DNA from: Agmasoma carcini (nom. nud.)
Lineage: Eukaryota > Microsporidia > Thelohaniidae
Direction of reading: 5' to 3'
DNA: 64,000 nucleotides
NCBI GenBank assembly: GCA_029232285.1
Contig: JAOXFI010000007.1
Location: 62,001-126,000, forward strand
Positions 63,065 through 64,000 of the stretch are shown here, in pieces. Position numbers and translations under genes: made by a program. The notes beneath the pieces are model-generated. The model was given only the letters and a program-made list of their open reading frames with translations, was not told the origin of the DNA and did no database searches. How positions within the stretch are numbered: position 1 is the first letter of the stretch; every line of letters starts with the position of its first letter.

Positions 63065-63982
63065 TTAATAATCAACATATTTAATGTCAGACTGTATAAG
63101 ATAGTTAAGTTTTGGCAATTTTCCTTGTGTACAAAGAACTTTGAATCTTTCAGGGTCAAGACACACTATAAATCCAACTACTGGTGCTGTTGCAACTTCA
63201 TCTTCCGTTTTAGCTTCAGAAATAGCAAGAATTGAATTTTCTTCAAGTGTAGTCTTAGAAGCAGCAGCTGTGCTTATCTTTCTAGTTGAACCTAGGGGTA
63301 GCGCACTTGTAGGTGCCATATACTCCTCTCCAAGTCTCATAACTGTCCAATTATACTTAACTATGAATGTTGATGAAGTATATTCATTCTCAATGCCATT
63401 GAAGTACCTATTAATACTTTTGTATATGTCATTATCATTTATATAACCTGTATTTTCAAAAAAGTATTTAACTTTATGACTTACCACATTATACATTCTT
63501 TCATCACCAACAATGCAGATATCATTGATTTCTAGTTTATCAATTATTTTATCAAGATTATTCATTCCAAAATTATCACAAAGCACTACATTTATCATAT
63601 CATCAGATCTCATGGCATTTGCTATTTTATCAAGTTGCATATAATATAAATCCCAGTTTTTTATTTCTGTTGTACCATGGAAGAATGATTTTACATTCTT
63701 TAATGGATATTTGTCTCTATAATCTATCAATTCACTTACCTCCACCAAGCTTAAGCAGGCTGGAAAGACGTTTCCCTTATTTAAATCTATTTCGCAGTAT
63801 TTTATCCTTTTATGATATCTAACAAAAAAATTTATAAGGGTTGAACAAAAAGTCGATCTTCCCTTTCCAAGTACCAATATGTTCTTCTTTTTGTTTTCTT
63901 TGATTAAAGTATCAAAGTAATTGAATATATTTGGTGTTATTGATCTTCTAGACACATAATATAAGCTTGGAACGCCTTCCAT
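63065..63982 (-). CDS. CLP1: Clp1-like mRNA 3' end processing factor (N-terminally reduced)
   Basis: 305 aa against about 420-445 in yeast and human. The central kinase-like domain is recognisable from LVLGKGRSTFCSTLINFF (37-54), then IKYCEIDLNKGNVF (60-73), equivalent to 'fvDlDvGQns', and the C-terminal domain SALPLG..., 'ILAISEAKTEDE', VVGFIVCLDPERFKVL, GKLPKLNYLI, IKYVDY, matching Clp1 'SALPiG', 'l.vS.A...del..s.vaGFv', 'g.LP...ll...kw.e'. The Walker A is abnormal: the Lys before Ser/Thr is Arg42. The separate N-terminal domain is missing. Clp1 joins Pcf11 in cleavage factor IA; ATP binding here is doubtful. Start ATG 63982 complete. Confidence 0.75.
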   Translation of the reverse strand: MEGVPSLYYVSRRSITPNIFNYFDTLIKENKKKNILVLGKGRSTFCSTLINFFVRYHKRIKYCEIDLNKGNVFPACLSLVEVSELIDYRDKYPLKNVKSFFHGTTEIKNWDLYYMQLDKIANAMRSDDMINVVLCDNFGMNNLDKIIDKLEINDICIVGDERMYNVVSHKVKYFFENTGYINDNDIYKSINRYFNGIENEYTSSTFIVKYNWTVMRLGEEYMAPTSALPLGSTRKISTAAASKTTLEENSILAISEAKTEDEVATAPVVGFIVCLDPERFKVLCTQGKLPKLNYLIQSDIKYVDY

Positions 63983-64000
63983 TTTTATTTTAGCTCCAGT

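Overview
This window is nuclear DNA of a microsporidian-like intracellular eukaryote. The sequence is very AT-rich. Every recognisable gene is intronless and eukaryotic: CCT1, TBP, the Pol I largest subunit, the cohesin kleisin, cytosolic ribosomal proteins uL29, uL13 and eS10, a Rab prenyltransferase alpha subunit, and Clp1. Several proteins are shorter than their yeast or animal relatives (Clp1 305 aa, Rpa190 1409 aa, a ZPR1 protein with one zinc finger). A class II CPD photolyase also fits, since such photolyases are known from some microsporidia. Two ribosomal protein genes carry an AAATTT/CCC start-site motif of the kind described in this phylum. I cannot name the genus.

Layout. 0.2-8.5 kb is repeat-dominated, with genes for a ZPR1-like and an SFT2-like protein. 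8.7-13.5 kb holds a Na+/H+ antiporter, an SND2/TMEM208-like protein, CCT1 and tRNA-Glu(UUC). 13.6-22 kb is a graveyard of degraded elements (retroelement protease, MULE, a Tc1/mariner copy with both termini, a Merlin copy interrupted by another DDE element) around one 5S rRNA gene. 22.5-32.1 kb holds BET4, uL29 between inverted minisatellites, a 611-aa unknown, TBP and aminopeptidase P. 34.9-48.3 kb is a denser gene block: an Rpa43-like protein, elongin C, an Rpr2-like RNase P subunit, an unknown, two predicted secreted proteins flanking RPA190, and the kleisin. 48.4-54 kb is again transposon debris. 54-64 kb holds a small membrane protein, PGS1, a PP2A-type phosphatase, uL13, a multi-pass membrane protein, photolyase, eS10 and CLP1.

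The most interesting feature is a dispersed short element of about 550-590 bp ('family A') with about nine copies in both orientations. The copy at 50334-50898 is bounded by a perfect 15-bp target-site duplication, ends in an ATT-rich tail, and lies inside a decayed integrase gene that continues on its far side. Its first 73 nt fold as an HDV-like self-cleaving ribozyme whose cleavage site coincides with the 5' boundary of the insertion. This is the arrangement known from R2-type and trypanosomatid non-LTR elements. Here it sits on a short element with no visible ORF, so I read it as a SINE-like, LINE-mobilised retroelement.

The genes are ordinary housekeeping functions (Pol I and TFIID transcription, RNase P, mRNA 3' end formation, translation, chaperonin, secretory traffic, lipid synthesis, cohesion, DNA repair). 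They are not arranged as operons; neighbours occur in all orientations, and the eS10 and CLP1 stop codons converge with only 12 bp between them.
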